From positions 1-34,843 of the forward strand of contig CAILVI010000425.1 in NCBI GenBank assembly GCA_903837595.1: a stretch of DNA of 34,843 bases. Direction: 5' to 3'. A program made the translations under genes and the position numbers. This stretch comes from an uncultured Thiodictyon sp. GTDB taxonomy: Bacteria > Pseudomonadota > Gammaproteobacteria > Chromatiales > Chromatiaceae. Under the pieces are notes generated by a model that made no database searches, was not told the origin of the DNA, and saw nothing but the letters and a program-made list of their open reading frames with translations. Below are positions 27,019 through 34,843 of the stretch, one piece after another; positions within the stretch are counted from its first letter, which is position 1, and every line of letters begins with the position of its first letter.

Positions 27019-28766
27019 CCATCGCATTTCAGGGCATCGGGGTGGCGGCGAGCCAGTCGGTCGCCATCGGCCCCGCCTACCTGACCGGTCACGGGCTGTC
27101 CAGCGCGAGCCCGACCCCGATCCACCCCGAGCAGGTGGGAGGCGAGTTAAACCGGCTCAATCAGGCCGTCGCCGCAGCGCGGCGGGCACTCAAGATGGTG
27201 CGTGCCCAGGTCCCGCACGCGACTCCGCTCAATATCGCCGAATTCATCGACGCCCACCTCCTGATGCTGGAGGACGTCGCCCTGGTGGACGAGGTGCGCA
27301 AGATCATCCGTGACCAACTCTATTGCGCCGAGTGGGCGCTGCAGATGCAGCGCGACATCCTGGTGCGCGTCTTCGACGCGATGGACGACCCCTATCTGCG
27401 CACCCGCCGTGACGATGTCGAGCACGTCGTCCAGCAGATCATGAGCTTCCTTCAGGGCGCCCAATTGCAGTTCGATCCCGACAACCGCGACCTTCAGGGG
27501 TGCGTCGTGGTCGCCCGCGACCTGACGCCGGCCGACGCCATCGTGCTGCGCCATCGGGGCGCCGCCGCCTTCGTCACCGAGTATGGCGGGCCCGTGTCGC
27601 ACACCGCCATCCTGGCGCGCAGCCTGGCCGTCCCGGCAGTGGTCGGCGTACACAACATTACCCGCTACGTGCGCCCGGGCGAGCCCTTGATCGTCGATGG
27701 GGAGACCGGCACCGTACTGGCGGACCCGGACACCGGCACCCTGGACTATTACCGCGAACGCCTGAGCGCGATTGAGGCCCGTCGGCAACACCTGCACACC
27801 CTGGTGGATCGCCCGACGGTGAGTCGCGACGGTACCGCGATCAGCCTGCTCGCCAACCTGGAGTTGCCGCAAGACGCCGCGACCGCACGCCTTAACGGCG
27901 CCGCCGGCGTCGGGCTGTACCGCACCGAGTTCCTCTATATGAACCGGGACAACCTCCCGGACGAGGAGGAGCACCTGGCCACCTACACCACCATCGTGAC
28001 GGCGCTGGCCGGCCTGCCATTGACCATCCGGACCCTGGACCTGGGCCTGGACAAACGTAGCGAGGCCCTTGGGGACCTGGGGCCGGGGGCCAGCAATCCG
28101 GCGCTCGGGCTGCGCGGCATCCGTCTTTGCCTCAAAGAGGCGGGGCTGTTCCGCCCCCAGTTGCGGGCGATCCTGCGCGCCAGCGCACTGGGACCGATCC
28201 GGGTCATGCTACCCATGGTCGCCAACGTGCAAGAGGTCGACGCGGTACTCGCCCTCATCGCCCAACTCAAGGAGGAGCTGACCCGCGAGGGCCTGGCCTT
28301 CGACCCGCGGCTCCCGGTGGGGGCCATGGTGGAGGTACCGGCCGCGGCGCTGATCGCGCGCTCCCTGGCGCGGCGTATGGACTTTCTATCCATCGGCACC
28401 AACGACTTGATCCAGTACAGCCTGGCGATCGACCGTCTCGACGACAGCGTCAGCTACCTGTTCGACCCGACCCATCCGGCCATCCTGCGCCTGGTGCGGA
28501 TGACCATCGAAGCCGGCCACGCCCTCGACACCCCGGTGGCCATGTGCGGCGAAATGGCTGGCGACCCGCGGTTCACCCGGCTCCTGCTCGCGCTGGGGCT
28601 GCGCCACTTCAGCATCCAGCCGGGCGCCCTGCTCGGCGTGAAGGAGATCATCCTCGACACCGATATCGGCGAACTGGAGGCACACACCAACCGCCTCTTC
28701 GCCCGCCTCGACGACGCCGAGCCGGGGGAACTGCTTGATGCGCTCGAGGCGCTGAATCGGCTTTAG
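27015..28766 (+). CDS. ptsI: PEP-protein phosphotransferase, enzyme I
   Basis: Enzyme I autophosphorylates from PEP and donates to HPr. At 583 residues it has the standard EI architecture without the N-terminal GAF domain of PtsP (EI-Ntr). The phosphohistidine is His196 in EYGGPVSHTAILARSLAVPA. The PEP-binding barrel shows GAAGVGLYRTEFLYMNRD, GIRLCLKEAGLFRPQLRAIL, FLSIGTNDLIQYSLAIDR and the Cys-containing VAMCGEMAGDPRF. It ends the relay cluster; no EIIB/EIIC follows. Confidence 0.95.
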   Translation: MTIAFQGIGVAASQSVAIGPAYLTGHGLSSASPTPIHPEQVGGELNRLNQAVAAARRALKMVRAQVPHATPLNIAEFIDAHLLMLEDVALVDEVRKIIRDQLYCAEWALQMQRDILVRVFDAMDDPYLRTRRDDVEHVVQQIMSFLQGAQLQFDPDNRDLQGCVVVARDLTPADAIVLRHRGAAAFVTEYGGPVSHTAILARSLAVPAVVGVHNITRYVRPGEPLIVDGETGTVLADPDTGTLDYYRERLSAIEARRQHLHTLVDRPTVSRDGTAISLLANLELPQDAATARLNGAAGVGLYRTEFLYMNRDNLPDEEEHLATYTTIVTALAGLPLTIRTLDLGLDKRSEALGDLGPGASNPALGLRGIRLCLKEAGLFRPQLRAILRASALGPIRVMLPMVANVQEVDAVLALIAQLKEELTREGLAFDPRLPVGAMVEVPAAALIARSLARRMDFLSIGTNDLIQYSLAIDRLDDSVSYLFDPTHPAILRLVRMTIEAGHALDTPVAMCGEMAGDPRFTRLLLALGLRHFSIQPGALLGVKEIILDTDIGELEAHTNRLFARLDDAEPGELLDALEALNRL

Positions 28767-28838
28767 GTGCCGGCGGATCGCCCGGCGAGCCGCCGCCCTT
28801 GCATCGCGCCGCGCTGTTTGGTGTATCCTTAACCATGC

Positions 28839-28851
28839 GGGGGGGGGGGGG
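28839..28851 (+). repeat. 13-G homopolymer just upstream of the GGDEF-EAL-CZB gene
   Basis: A run of 13 G residues lies 25 bp before ATG 28877 and follows an in-frame ATG at 28835. With 13 G the upstream ATG is in frame with the gene, adding 14 residues (MRGGGGNQPRREL...). Gain or loss of one G would put that ATG out of frame. A possible promoter (TTGCAT at 28799, TATCCT at 28824, 19-bp spacer) lies immediately upstream. Confidence 0.85.
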
Positions 28852-28876
28852 TAACCAACCAAGACGGGAGCTGCAC

Positions 28877-31800
28877 ATGCCATCGCTTGCGGACCAGCCT
28901 GACCACATCGTCGCCGCGCTGCTCGCGGCACTGCGCAGCGAAGCAGTCCGTGCGACAGATCCTATGCGCATCGTCCACGAGCTCCAGGTCCACCAGCTCG
29001 AACTCGAACTCCAGAACCGCGAGCTGCGCGCCGCCCAGCAGGCCCTGGAGGAATCGCGCGACCGCTACGCCGACCTCTATGACTTTGCCCCCGTGGCCTA
29101 TGCCACCGTCACCCGGGCAGGCCGGATCACCCAGATGAACTTGACCGCCGCCCACTTGTTGGGGACGGAGCGGATACTGGTGCCGGATCTGGTCTTGGGC
29201 ACCTGGCTCGCCCCCGGGGACTGGCCCACCCTGCTCGCCAGCCTTGCGCGCGTACTGGAATACGGTGAGGAGGCGTCCATTGAGGTCGGCCTGGAACACC
29301 CCCCCCAGCCCCGGCGCGACCTGCACCTGATCATCCAGCCCGAGCGCCCACACCCGCGCGGCGAGTACCCGGCCGCCTGCCGCATGGTCCTGCTGGATAT
29401 CACCGCGACCAAGCAGGCGGAGGCCGCGCTGCGCCGCTCCGAGGCGAAGTTCCGCACGCTCTTCGAGGCGACCACCGACGCGCTGATGCTGCTCGACGCG
29501 CAGCGCTTTCTGGACTGCAATCAGGCGACCCTGACCCTCTTTGGCTGCGCGACCCGGGAGGCCTTCTGCACCTGCCACCCCGCCGATGTGTCACCGCCAC
29601 AGCAGCCGTGCGGCACGGCGTCGATCGCCCTGGCCAACCAGCATATCGCCTTTGCGATGCAGCACGGTCACTGCCGTTTCGAGTGGATGCACCAACGTGC
29701 CGACAATGGCCAGCCCTTCATCGCCGAGGTGCTGCTCAATGCCATGACACTAGACGGCAAGGTCGTTCTGCTGGCCAATGTGCATGACATCGCCGAGCGC
29801 AAACGCACCGAAGACAAACTACGCCTGGCCGCCAGCGTTTTCACCCACGCCTGGGAAGCCATCATGATCATCGCCACCGACGGTACGATCATCGATGTCA
29901 ACGATGCCTTCACGCGGATCACCAGTTACACCCGCGCCGAGGTGGTGGGCCGACCCCCAAGCCTCTTCGGTGCCGGGCGCCGGGGCACGGCCTTCTATAC
30001 CGCCCTGTGGTGCACGTTGGTCGAACAAGGCCGCTGGTCCGGTGAGGTGTGGAACCGGCGCAAGGACGGCGAGGTGTATGTGGTGATGAAGACCATCAGC
30101 GCCGTGCGCGATGACCAGGGCCACCCCCGGCAGTACGTGGCCTTGTTCTCGGACATCACCCAGCTCAAGGCGCAGGAGCGCCAATTGCGGCGTATGGCCC
30201 ATTACGATGCACTCACCCACCTGCCCAACCGCGTGCTGCTGGCCGACCGCCTGCGCCAAGCCATGGCGCAGGCGCAGCGGCACCGGCGTCTGTTGGCCGT
30301 GGTCTTTCTCGACCTGGACGGCTTCAAGGCCATCAACGATGCGCATGGGCACGCCGCCGGCGATCAGTTGCTGATCGCCGCCGCTACCGGCATGCAGGGC
30401 GGGCTGCGCGCCGGCGACACGCTGGCGCGCATCGGCGGCGACGAATTCGTCGCCGTCTTGCTGGACTTGGCCGACCGCACCGTGAGCGCGCCGCTGCTCG
30501 CCCGCCTGGTGGCCGCCGCCGCCCAGGCGGTGCCAATCGGCGAACACCTGCTGCAGGTCTCCGCCAGTGTCGGTGTCACCTTCTACCCGCAGGCGGATGA
30601 GATCGATGCCGAACAACTGCTGCGCCAGGCCGACCAGGCGATGTATCAGGCCAAACAGGAGGGCAAGAACCGTTACCACATTTTCGACGCCGACTCCGAC
30701 CGCCTGGTCCGGGAACATCACGAATGCCTGGGGCGTCTGCGCCAGGCCCTGACCGCGGGCGAATGCGTGCTGTATTACCAGCCCCAGGTGAATATGCGCA
30801 CCGGCACCGTCATCGGGGCCGAGGCCCTGCTGCGCTGGCAACACCCGCAACGTGGCCTGCTGCTGCCCACCGACTTCCTGCCGGAGAGCGAGGGCCATCC
30901 GTTGGCCGTCGAACTGGGTGACTGGGTGATCGCGGCCGCACTGACCCAGATCGAGCAGTGGCGAGCGACCGGACTGGTCCTGCCGATCAGCGTCAATGTC
31001 GGCGCCCGAGCGCTGCAGCAGGCGGACTTCGTCACCCGACTGCGCGAACGGCTGGCGGCCCATCCGACGGTCCTCCCCGGCGATCTCCAACTGGAGGTGC
31101 TGGAGTCCTGCGCCCCGGGGGACCTGGCCCGCGCCGCCCAGGTGATCGAGGCCTGCACCGGCCTTGGCATCCCCTGTGCGCTGGACAATTTTGGCGTGGG
31201 TTATGCGTCGCTCATCTACCTGAAACGCCTGCCGGTCGCCCGGATCAAGATCGACCGCAGCTTTGTGCATGACATGCTCGACGACCCGGACGACCTGAAA
31301 ATCCTCGAAGGAGTGCTCGGGCTCGCCGCCACCTTTGGCCGCCAGGTCATCGCCGAGGGGGTGGAGAGCACGGCCCAAGGTGAACTGTTACTGCAACTGG
31401 GCTGCGAACTGGCCCAGGGCCACTGTATTGCCCACCCCATGCCGGCGGCGGAGCTCCCGGGCTGGGCCGCGGCCTGGCGCCCGGCCCCCGCCTGGGTCGA
31501 CCTGCCGGCGGTGCGGCACCGCGATTTACCGCTGCTGTGTGCGGGCACCGAGCACCGCGCCTGGGTGATTGCCTTGGAAAGCCACCTGAATGGAACCCGT
31601 GAGACCCCGCCGCCGCTGGATCGCCACCAATGCCAGTTGGGCCGGTGGCTGGATGGTGATGGGCTGCACCACTATGGCGCGCAACCCTGCTTCCAGGTCA
31701 TGGCGCCGTTACATGAACAACTGCACGCGCTGGCCGTGCAGCTGTGCGCACTCCATGCCGAGGGCCGGGACCCGGAAGCGTTGGCACGGCGCGATGAGCT

Positions 31801-31888
31801 CCACGCATTGCGGGCGGCCTTGCTGGCGCAATTGCAGCAGTTGACCAAAGCGGGTGCACTGCACCCACCGCCAGATCAAGCACCTTAA
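28877..31888 (+). CDS. Triple-PAS GGDEF-EAL protein with C-terminal CZB zinc-binding domain
   Basis: This is a predicted c-di-GMP turnover protein of 1003 residues. Order: a Gln/Glu-rich coiled coil (about 30-60), three PAS-like domains (about 55-175, 185-305, 315-430), GGDEF (motif 520-524, preceded by the RAGD inhibitory-site motif), EAL (motif 649-651), and a C-terminal CZB domain with candidate zinc ligands His893 (HRAW), Cys919 (HQCQLGRWL), His946 and His950 (HEQLH). The loop-6 motif DDFGTG reads DNFGVG (770-775), so phosphodiesterase activity may be weak or lost. No membrane segment is seen. The start at 28877 was chosen because GGGAG precedes it and because the downstream paralog begins alike; ATG 28835 and TTG 28799 are in-frame alternatives. 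Confidence 0.9.
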   Translation: MPSLADQPDHIVAALLAALRSEAVRATDPMRIVHELQVHQLELELQNRELRAAQQALEESRDRYADLYDFAPVAYATVTRAGRITQMNLTAAHLLGTERILVPDLVLGTWLAPGDWPTLLASLARVLEYGEEASIEVGLEHPPQPRRDLHLIIQPERPHPRGEYPAACRMVLLDITATKQAEAALRRSEAKFRTLFEATTDALMLLDAQRFLDCNQATLTLFGCATREAFCTCHPADVSPPQQPCGTASIALANQHIAFAMQHGHCRFEWMHQRADNGQPFIAEVLLNAMTLDGKVVLLANVHDIAERKRTEDKLRLAASVFTHAWEAIMIIATDGTIIDVNDAFTRITSYTRAEVVGRPPSLFGAGRRGTAFYTALWCTLVEQGRWSGEVWNRRKDGEVYVVMKTISAVRDDQGHPRQYVALFSDITQLKAQERQLRRMAHYDALTHLPNRVLLADRLRQAMAQAQRHRRLLAVVFLDLDGFKAINDAHGHAAGDQLLIAAATGMQGGLRAGDTLARIGGDEFVAVLLDLADRTVSAPLLARLVAAAAQAVPIGEHLLQVSASVGVTFYPQADEIDAEQLLRQADQAMYQAKQEGKNRYHIFDADSDRLVREHHECLGRLRQALTAGECVLYYQPQVNMRTGTVIGAEALLRWQHPQRGLLLPTDFLPESEGHPLAVELGDWVIAAALTQIEQWRATGLVLPISVNVGARALQQADFVTRLRERLAAHPTVLPGDLQLEVLESCAPGDLARAAQVIEACTGLGIPCALDNFGVGYASLIYLKRLPVARIKIDRSFVHDMLDDPDDLKILEGVLGLAATFGRQVIAEGVESTAQGELLLQLGCELAQGHCIAHPMPAAELPGWAAAWRPAPAWVDLPAVRHRDLPLLCAGTEHRAWVIALESHLNGTRETPPPLDRHQCQLGRWLDGDGLHHYGAQPCFQVMAPLHEQLHALAVQLCALHAEGRDPEALARRDELHALRAALLAQLQQLTKAGALHPPPDQAP

Positions 31889-31953
31889 CCACCAGGGCCT
31901 TGAACAGCGTTCCGGCCACGGGCAGGGCGACCAGGCTTGCGCGATGCTGAGCA

Positions 31954-31971
31954 GTCGCCCTGAAGGGCGAC
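31954..31971. repeat. Small palindrome GTCGCCC-TGAA-GGGCGAC
   Basis: This seven-bp perfect stem with a four-base loop lies between the two GGDEF-EAL genes, 66 bp after the first stop. It has no T run. It may be a dispersed extragenic palindrome or a weak 3'-end structure. The rest of the 197-bp spacer (31889-32085) shows no gene. Confidence 0.5.
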
Positions 31972-32085
31972 CTACGGCGGCCGGAACCATGATCAAGGCC
32001 ACCGCCAGGACGGGCGCATACCAAACCGCAGCACGCGCGGCACCGTCCCCCGCGACACTGGTCCCAATCCCATCCGGAATCCACC

Positions 32086-34413
32086 ATGCCCAGCATCCCC
32101 TCCCTCAGCGAGCAGACCGACACCATCCTCGCCGGGCTACTCGATATGCTGCAGCGCGAGGCAGTCAGCATCGCCGTCGACGATCCCGTGCGCGTGGCCC
32201 ATGCCCTGCAGGTTCACCAGGTCGAATTGGAGATGCAAAACCGCGAACTGCGCGCGGCCCAGCAGGCGCTGGAGGAGTCCCGCGATCGCTTCGTCGACCT
32301 TTACGACTTCGCGCCAGTCGCCTATGCCACACTCACCCGCCAGGGTCAGATTGCCCAACTGAACCTGACCGCCGCCCAGTTATTGGGAATGGAGCGGGCG
32401 CGGGTGGAAGGCCTGTTTCTGGGGGCGTGGCTGCCCCCCGGGGACGGCCGCGTCCTGCTCAACAGCCTCGGTCGGGTACTGTCCACGGGTGATGAGGAAT
32501 TCATCGAGGTCGGTCTGGGACGCCCGCCGGCCACCCGGCGGGCGCTGCGCCTGACGCTGCGCCGCGAGCATTGGCACCTGACCGGAGCGGCCCCGTCTAC
32601 CTGCCGCGTGATCCTCTCGGATATCACCGAGATCAACCAGGCGCGCGCCGCACTCCTCGCCCAACAGCAGTTCCTCCAGTCGGTCATCGACGGGGTTAGC
32701 GAGCCCATCGTGGTCATTGACACCGATTACCGGGTCTTGTTGATGAACCAGGCGGGACGGCAGGCAGCGGGCATCCCGGCCGAGGGCCTCTGCGCGCTGA
32801 CCTGTTACGGCGCCATCTATGGCCGCCACGCCCCCTGCGACAGTGCGGAGCATCGCTGTCCGGTACCTGAAATCCTGGCCGGTGGGAAGTCGGTGAAGGT
32901 GGTCCATCGCAACCTGGGGGCGGATGGTGAGATCCATTGGGTGGAGGTGATCGGCTCGCCGCTGCTCGGCTCCTTAGGCGAGATCCGGGGCGTGATCGAG
33001 TCCTCGCGCGACATCACGGCGCACCTGGACCTGACCGCCCAGCTCCAGCAGCGCGAACTGCAACTGGAACACCTGGCCGAGCACGACCCCCTGACCGGGC
33101 TGCCCAACCGCCTCTTGTTCGCCGACCGCCTGCAGCAGGCGCTACGCCACGCCCACCGCGAGCACCACCAAGTGGCCCTGCTGTTCGTCGATCTGGACCG
33201 CTTCAAGTCGATCAATGACAGCCTGGGCCACTCGACCGGCGACCTGATCCTGCGCGAGGCCGCCCGGCGCATGCTCGACCTGGTGCGCGAGGGCGATACC
33301 GTCGCCCGCGTGGGGGGTGATGAGTTCACCGTGGTTCTGGGGGCCTTGACGCACGGCAGTGACGCCGGACTGATCGCCCATAAGCTGGTCGAGGCCTTCG
33401 ACAAACCCTTCGAGGTCGCCGACCGGCTGCTCTATGTGACCGCCAGTATTGGCATCAGTCTCTACCCCGATGACGGCGAAGAGGTGGAGGCCCTGGTGCG
33501 CAATGCCGATGCGGCCATGTATCGCGCCAAGGAGCAGGGCCGTGACCCCTTTCGCTTCTACACCGAGGATATGACGGCGCAGGCCCTGGCCCTGGTCTCG
33601 CTGGAGAGCGACCTGCGCCAGGCCCTGGCCAATGGACAATTCGTGCTCTACTACCAACCCCAGATTCAACTTGCGACCGGCCGGCTGGTCGGCTGCGAGG
33701 CCTTGATCCGTTGGCACCACCCGGCGGCCGGCCTGGTCGAACCGGGGCGCTTCATCCCGTTGGCGGAGTCCATCGGGCTCATCGTCCCGCTCAGCGCCTG
33801 GGTGGTGCGCACCGCCGCCGCGCAGGTCAAGGTCTGGCAGGACCAGGGACTGCTGACGGAGGCGGCCGTCTGGGTCAACCTGTCGGGCCGCGACACCCAA
33901 AACCCGAACCTGGCCGCGACCATTGCGGGGATCTGCGGCGAGGTGGGAATACGCGCCGGCGGCCTGGCGGTGGAGATCACCGAAACCTGGATCATGACCA
34001 ATCCGACCGTGGCGGCGGCGAATATTGCTCGCCTGCAAGCCGTGGGGATCGCGGTCGGTATCGACGACTTCGGCACCGGTTATGCCTCCCTGGGTATCCT
34101 CAACCGGCTGGCCGTGAGCGAGATCAAGATCGACCGCTCCTTCGTCGCCGGGCTGCCGGCGGACCTGGGCGGCTGCGCCATCGCCCGCGCGGTGATCGCG
34201 CTCGGCCGCACACTGGGGTTGCGCGTGGTCGCCGAGGGCATCGAGACCGAGGACCAGGCGGATTTTCTTAAGAACGAAGGGTGTGAGATCGCTCAGGGTT
34301 ATCTGTTCAGCCGGCCGCTCCCGGCGGCAGAGTTTGAGGTCTATGCGCGAGGCCTGCCCCTGCAGCCACCCGCCACCGCCCCCGGCGACAGGACGCTTGA
34401 GGCGGCCCCCTAG
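32086..34413 (+). CDS. PAS-PAS(Cys)-GGDEF-EAL c-di-GMP protein
   Basis: This 775-residue paralog of the previous gene shares an almost identical N-terminal module (VHQVELEMQNRELRAAQQAL..., DLYDFAPVAYATLTRQG). The second PAS domain carries a cysteine set at residues 240, 251 and 258 (CYGAIYGRHAPC, then HRCPV), a pattern seen in many bacterial sensor PAS domains. GGDEF (410-414) has an intact active site and RxxD inhibitory site (REGD). The EAL domain appears catalytically complete: E538 in EALIRW, VNLSGRD, EITETW, IDDFGTGYASL (D660, D661), KIDRSF and AEGIET. The protein is cytoplasmic by sequence. It lacks the CZB domain of its neighbour. Whether synthesis or hydrolysis dominates cannot be told. 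Confidence 0.93.
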   Translation: MPSIPSLSEQTDTILAGLLDMLQREAVSIAVDDPVRVAHALQVHQVELEMQNRELRAAQQALEESRDRFVDLYDFAPVAYATLTRQGQIAQLNLTAAQLLGMERARVEGLFLGAWLPPGDGRVLLNSLGRVLSTGDEEFIEVGLGRPPATRRALRLTLRREHWHLTGAAPSTCRVILSDITEINQARAALLAQQQFLQSVIDGVSEPIVVIDTDYRVLLMNQAGRQAAGIPAEGLCALTCYGAIYGRHAPCDSAEHRCPVPEILAGGKSVKVVHRNLGADGEIHWVEVIGSPLLGSLGEIRGVIESSRDITAHLDLTAQLQQRELQLEHLAEHDPLTGLPNRLLFADRLQQALRHAHREHHQVALLFVDLDRFKSINDSLGHSTGDLILREAARRMLDLVREGDTVARVGGDEFTVVLGALTHGSDAGLIAHKLVEAFDKPFEVADRLLYVTASIGISLYPDDGEEVEALVRNADAAMYRAKEQGRDPFRFYTEDMTAQALALVSLESDLRQALANGQFVLYYQPQIQLATGRLVGCEALIRWHHPAAGLVEPGRFIPLAESIGLIVPLSAWVVRTAAAQVKVWQDQGLLTEAAVWVNLSGRDTQNPNLAATIAGICGEVGIRAGGLAVEITETWIMTNPTVAAANIARLQAVGIAVGIDDFGTGYASLGILNRLAVSEIKIDRSFVAGLPADLGGCAIARAVIALGRTLGLRVVAEGIETEDQADFLKNEGCEIAQGYLFSRPLPAAEFEVYARGLPLQPPATAPGDRTLEAAP

Positions 34414-34512
34414 CATGGCGCGGCAGCATCAACCCGATGGACGCCAGAGCGGCGAGGGCCGTCCGCGCTCGGCCAGCGCTCACGCCACCTTCAGCCGCGC
34501 GACCTCCGCATC

Positions 34513-34843
34513 ATGATCGCCGAGCGTGGTCGTCCCTGGTTTATTTCGCGCCTGCTGCGGGGCGCGCGTACCTGGTGGGTGTGCCTGTTGCCCTGGCTGA
34601 TCCTGTGGGGCGCGCTGGCCGGTACGGGGCTGCTGTGGTCGGACTGGCGCCACCAGCAGCTCGCGGGACTGCGCGCCAATTTCCACGTGCAGGTCGCCAA
34701 AGTGCGGGCCAGCATCGAGAGTCGCCTCCTGGCCAACGAGCAAATCCTGCGCGGGATCGCCGGGCTCTTTGCTGCCAATGAGACGGTCAGCCGCGAACAG
34801 TTCTGCGACTATGTGCAATCCCTGCGCCTGAAGGAACGCTATC
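34513..34843 (+). CDS. CHASE-domain membrane sensor protein, N-terminal part
   Basis: The reading frame from ATG 34513 stays open to the window end (110 codons), so the gene is truncated only by the window. One hydrophobic segment (WWVCLLPWLILWGALAGTGL, about residues 21-40) is followed by FHVQVAKVRASIESRLLANE, ILRGIAGLFAAN and VSREQFCDYVQSLRL. This is the N-terminal pattern of the extracytoplasmic CHASE ligand-binding domain (LRGIAGLF.A...V.R..F..YV..L). The output domain, probably GGDEF/EAL or histidine kinase, lies outside. Context suggests a third member of the c-di-GMP cluster. The 99-bp spacer before it shows no clear terminator. Confidence 0.75.
   Translation, partial: MIAERGRPWFISRLLRGARTWWVCLLPWLILWGALAGTGLLWSDWRHQQLAGLRANFHVQVAKVRASIESRLLANEQILRGIAGLFAANETVSREQFCDYVQSLRLKERY

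Noticed and set aside
29819-31378. A 519-codon minus-strand open frame
   Set aside because: It lies antisense to the PAS-GGDEF-EAL gene, which has clear domain motifs; it shows no motif of its own.

Overview
The window is GC-rich DNA from the chromosome of a gammaproteobacterium. Gene order and protein features fit a purple sulfur bacterium of the Chromatiaceae type (Thiodictyon/Lamprocystis/Thiocystis-like). That placement is an inference from synteny (yqgE-ruvX-pyrR-pyrB-pyrX; mlaFEDCB-murA-hisGDC; kdsD-kdsC-lptCAB-rpoN-hpf-ptsN-hprK-rapZ) and from the abundant intergenic palindromes. No photosynthesis or sulfur gene lies in the window to confirm it.

Layout. (1) 89-3970, plus strand: a tightly packed pyrimidine operon, yqgE-ruvX-pyrR-pyrB-pyrX, in which the dihydroorotase-like last gene has lost its metal-binding histidines. 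It ends at a perfect 13-bp hairpin. (2) 4029-4908: a repeat-rich patch with a small secreted Met-rich protein whose C-terminus is encoded by a repeat arm, a Phd/YefM-type antitoxin, and a 38-residue remnant of a PIN (VapC) toxin. (3) 4889-13636, minus strand: mlaF-mlaE-mlaD-mlaC-mlaB-murA-hisG-hisD-hisC-sirtuin. Lipid-transport, peptidoglycan, histidine and deacylase genes are read in one direction, mostly with 0-4 nt junctions. (4) 13709-18222: an island of decay. It holds 400 bp of nested palindromic repeats, a roughly 1060-codon STAND-type P-loop NTPase broken by a 20-bp tandem duplication plus four in-frame stops, and a Uma2-family nuclease broken by a single extra base. (5) 18223-28766, plus strand: kdsD-kdsC-lptC-lptA-lptB (LPS core sugar synthesis and LPS export), rpoN, hpf, a possible 26-codon leader ORF, ptsN, hprK, rapZ, an EIIA-Man protein, HPr and enzyme I. 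The last genes look like a complete regulatory phosphorelay without any visible sugar permease. (6) 28877-34843, plus strand: a cyclic-di-GMP signalling cluster of two tandem paralogous PAS-GGDEF-EAL proteins and the start of a membrane-anchored CHASE-domain sensor. The first paralog carries a C-terminal CZB zinc-binding domain and has a 13-G tract just before its start codon; the second carries a three-cysteine PAS domain.

How the parts work together. The mla and lpt genes build and maintain the outer membrane, and kdsD/kdsC supply Kdo for the lipid A core. RpoN, EIIA-Ntr, HPr, EI, HprK and RapZ link nitrogen/carbon status to transcription and to amino-sugar metabolism. The 3' cluster senses small molecules, zinc or redox signals and adjusts c-di-GMP. 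The features with most novelty are the precisely datable lesions in the NTPase/Uma2 island, the poly-G tract, the CZB domain on a GGDEF-EAL protein, and the small Cys/His-rich ORF before ptsN. No tRNA, rRNA, CRISPR array or intact insertion sequence was seen.
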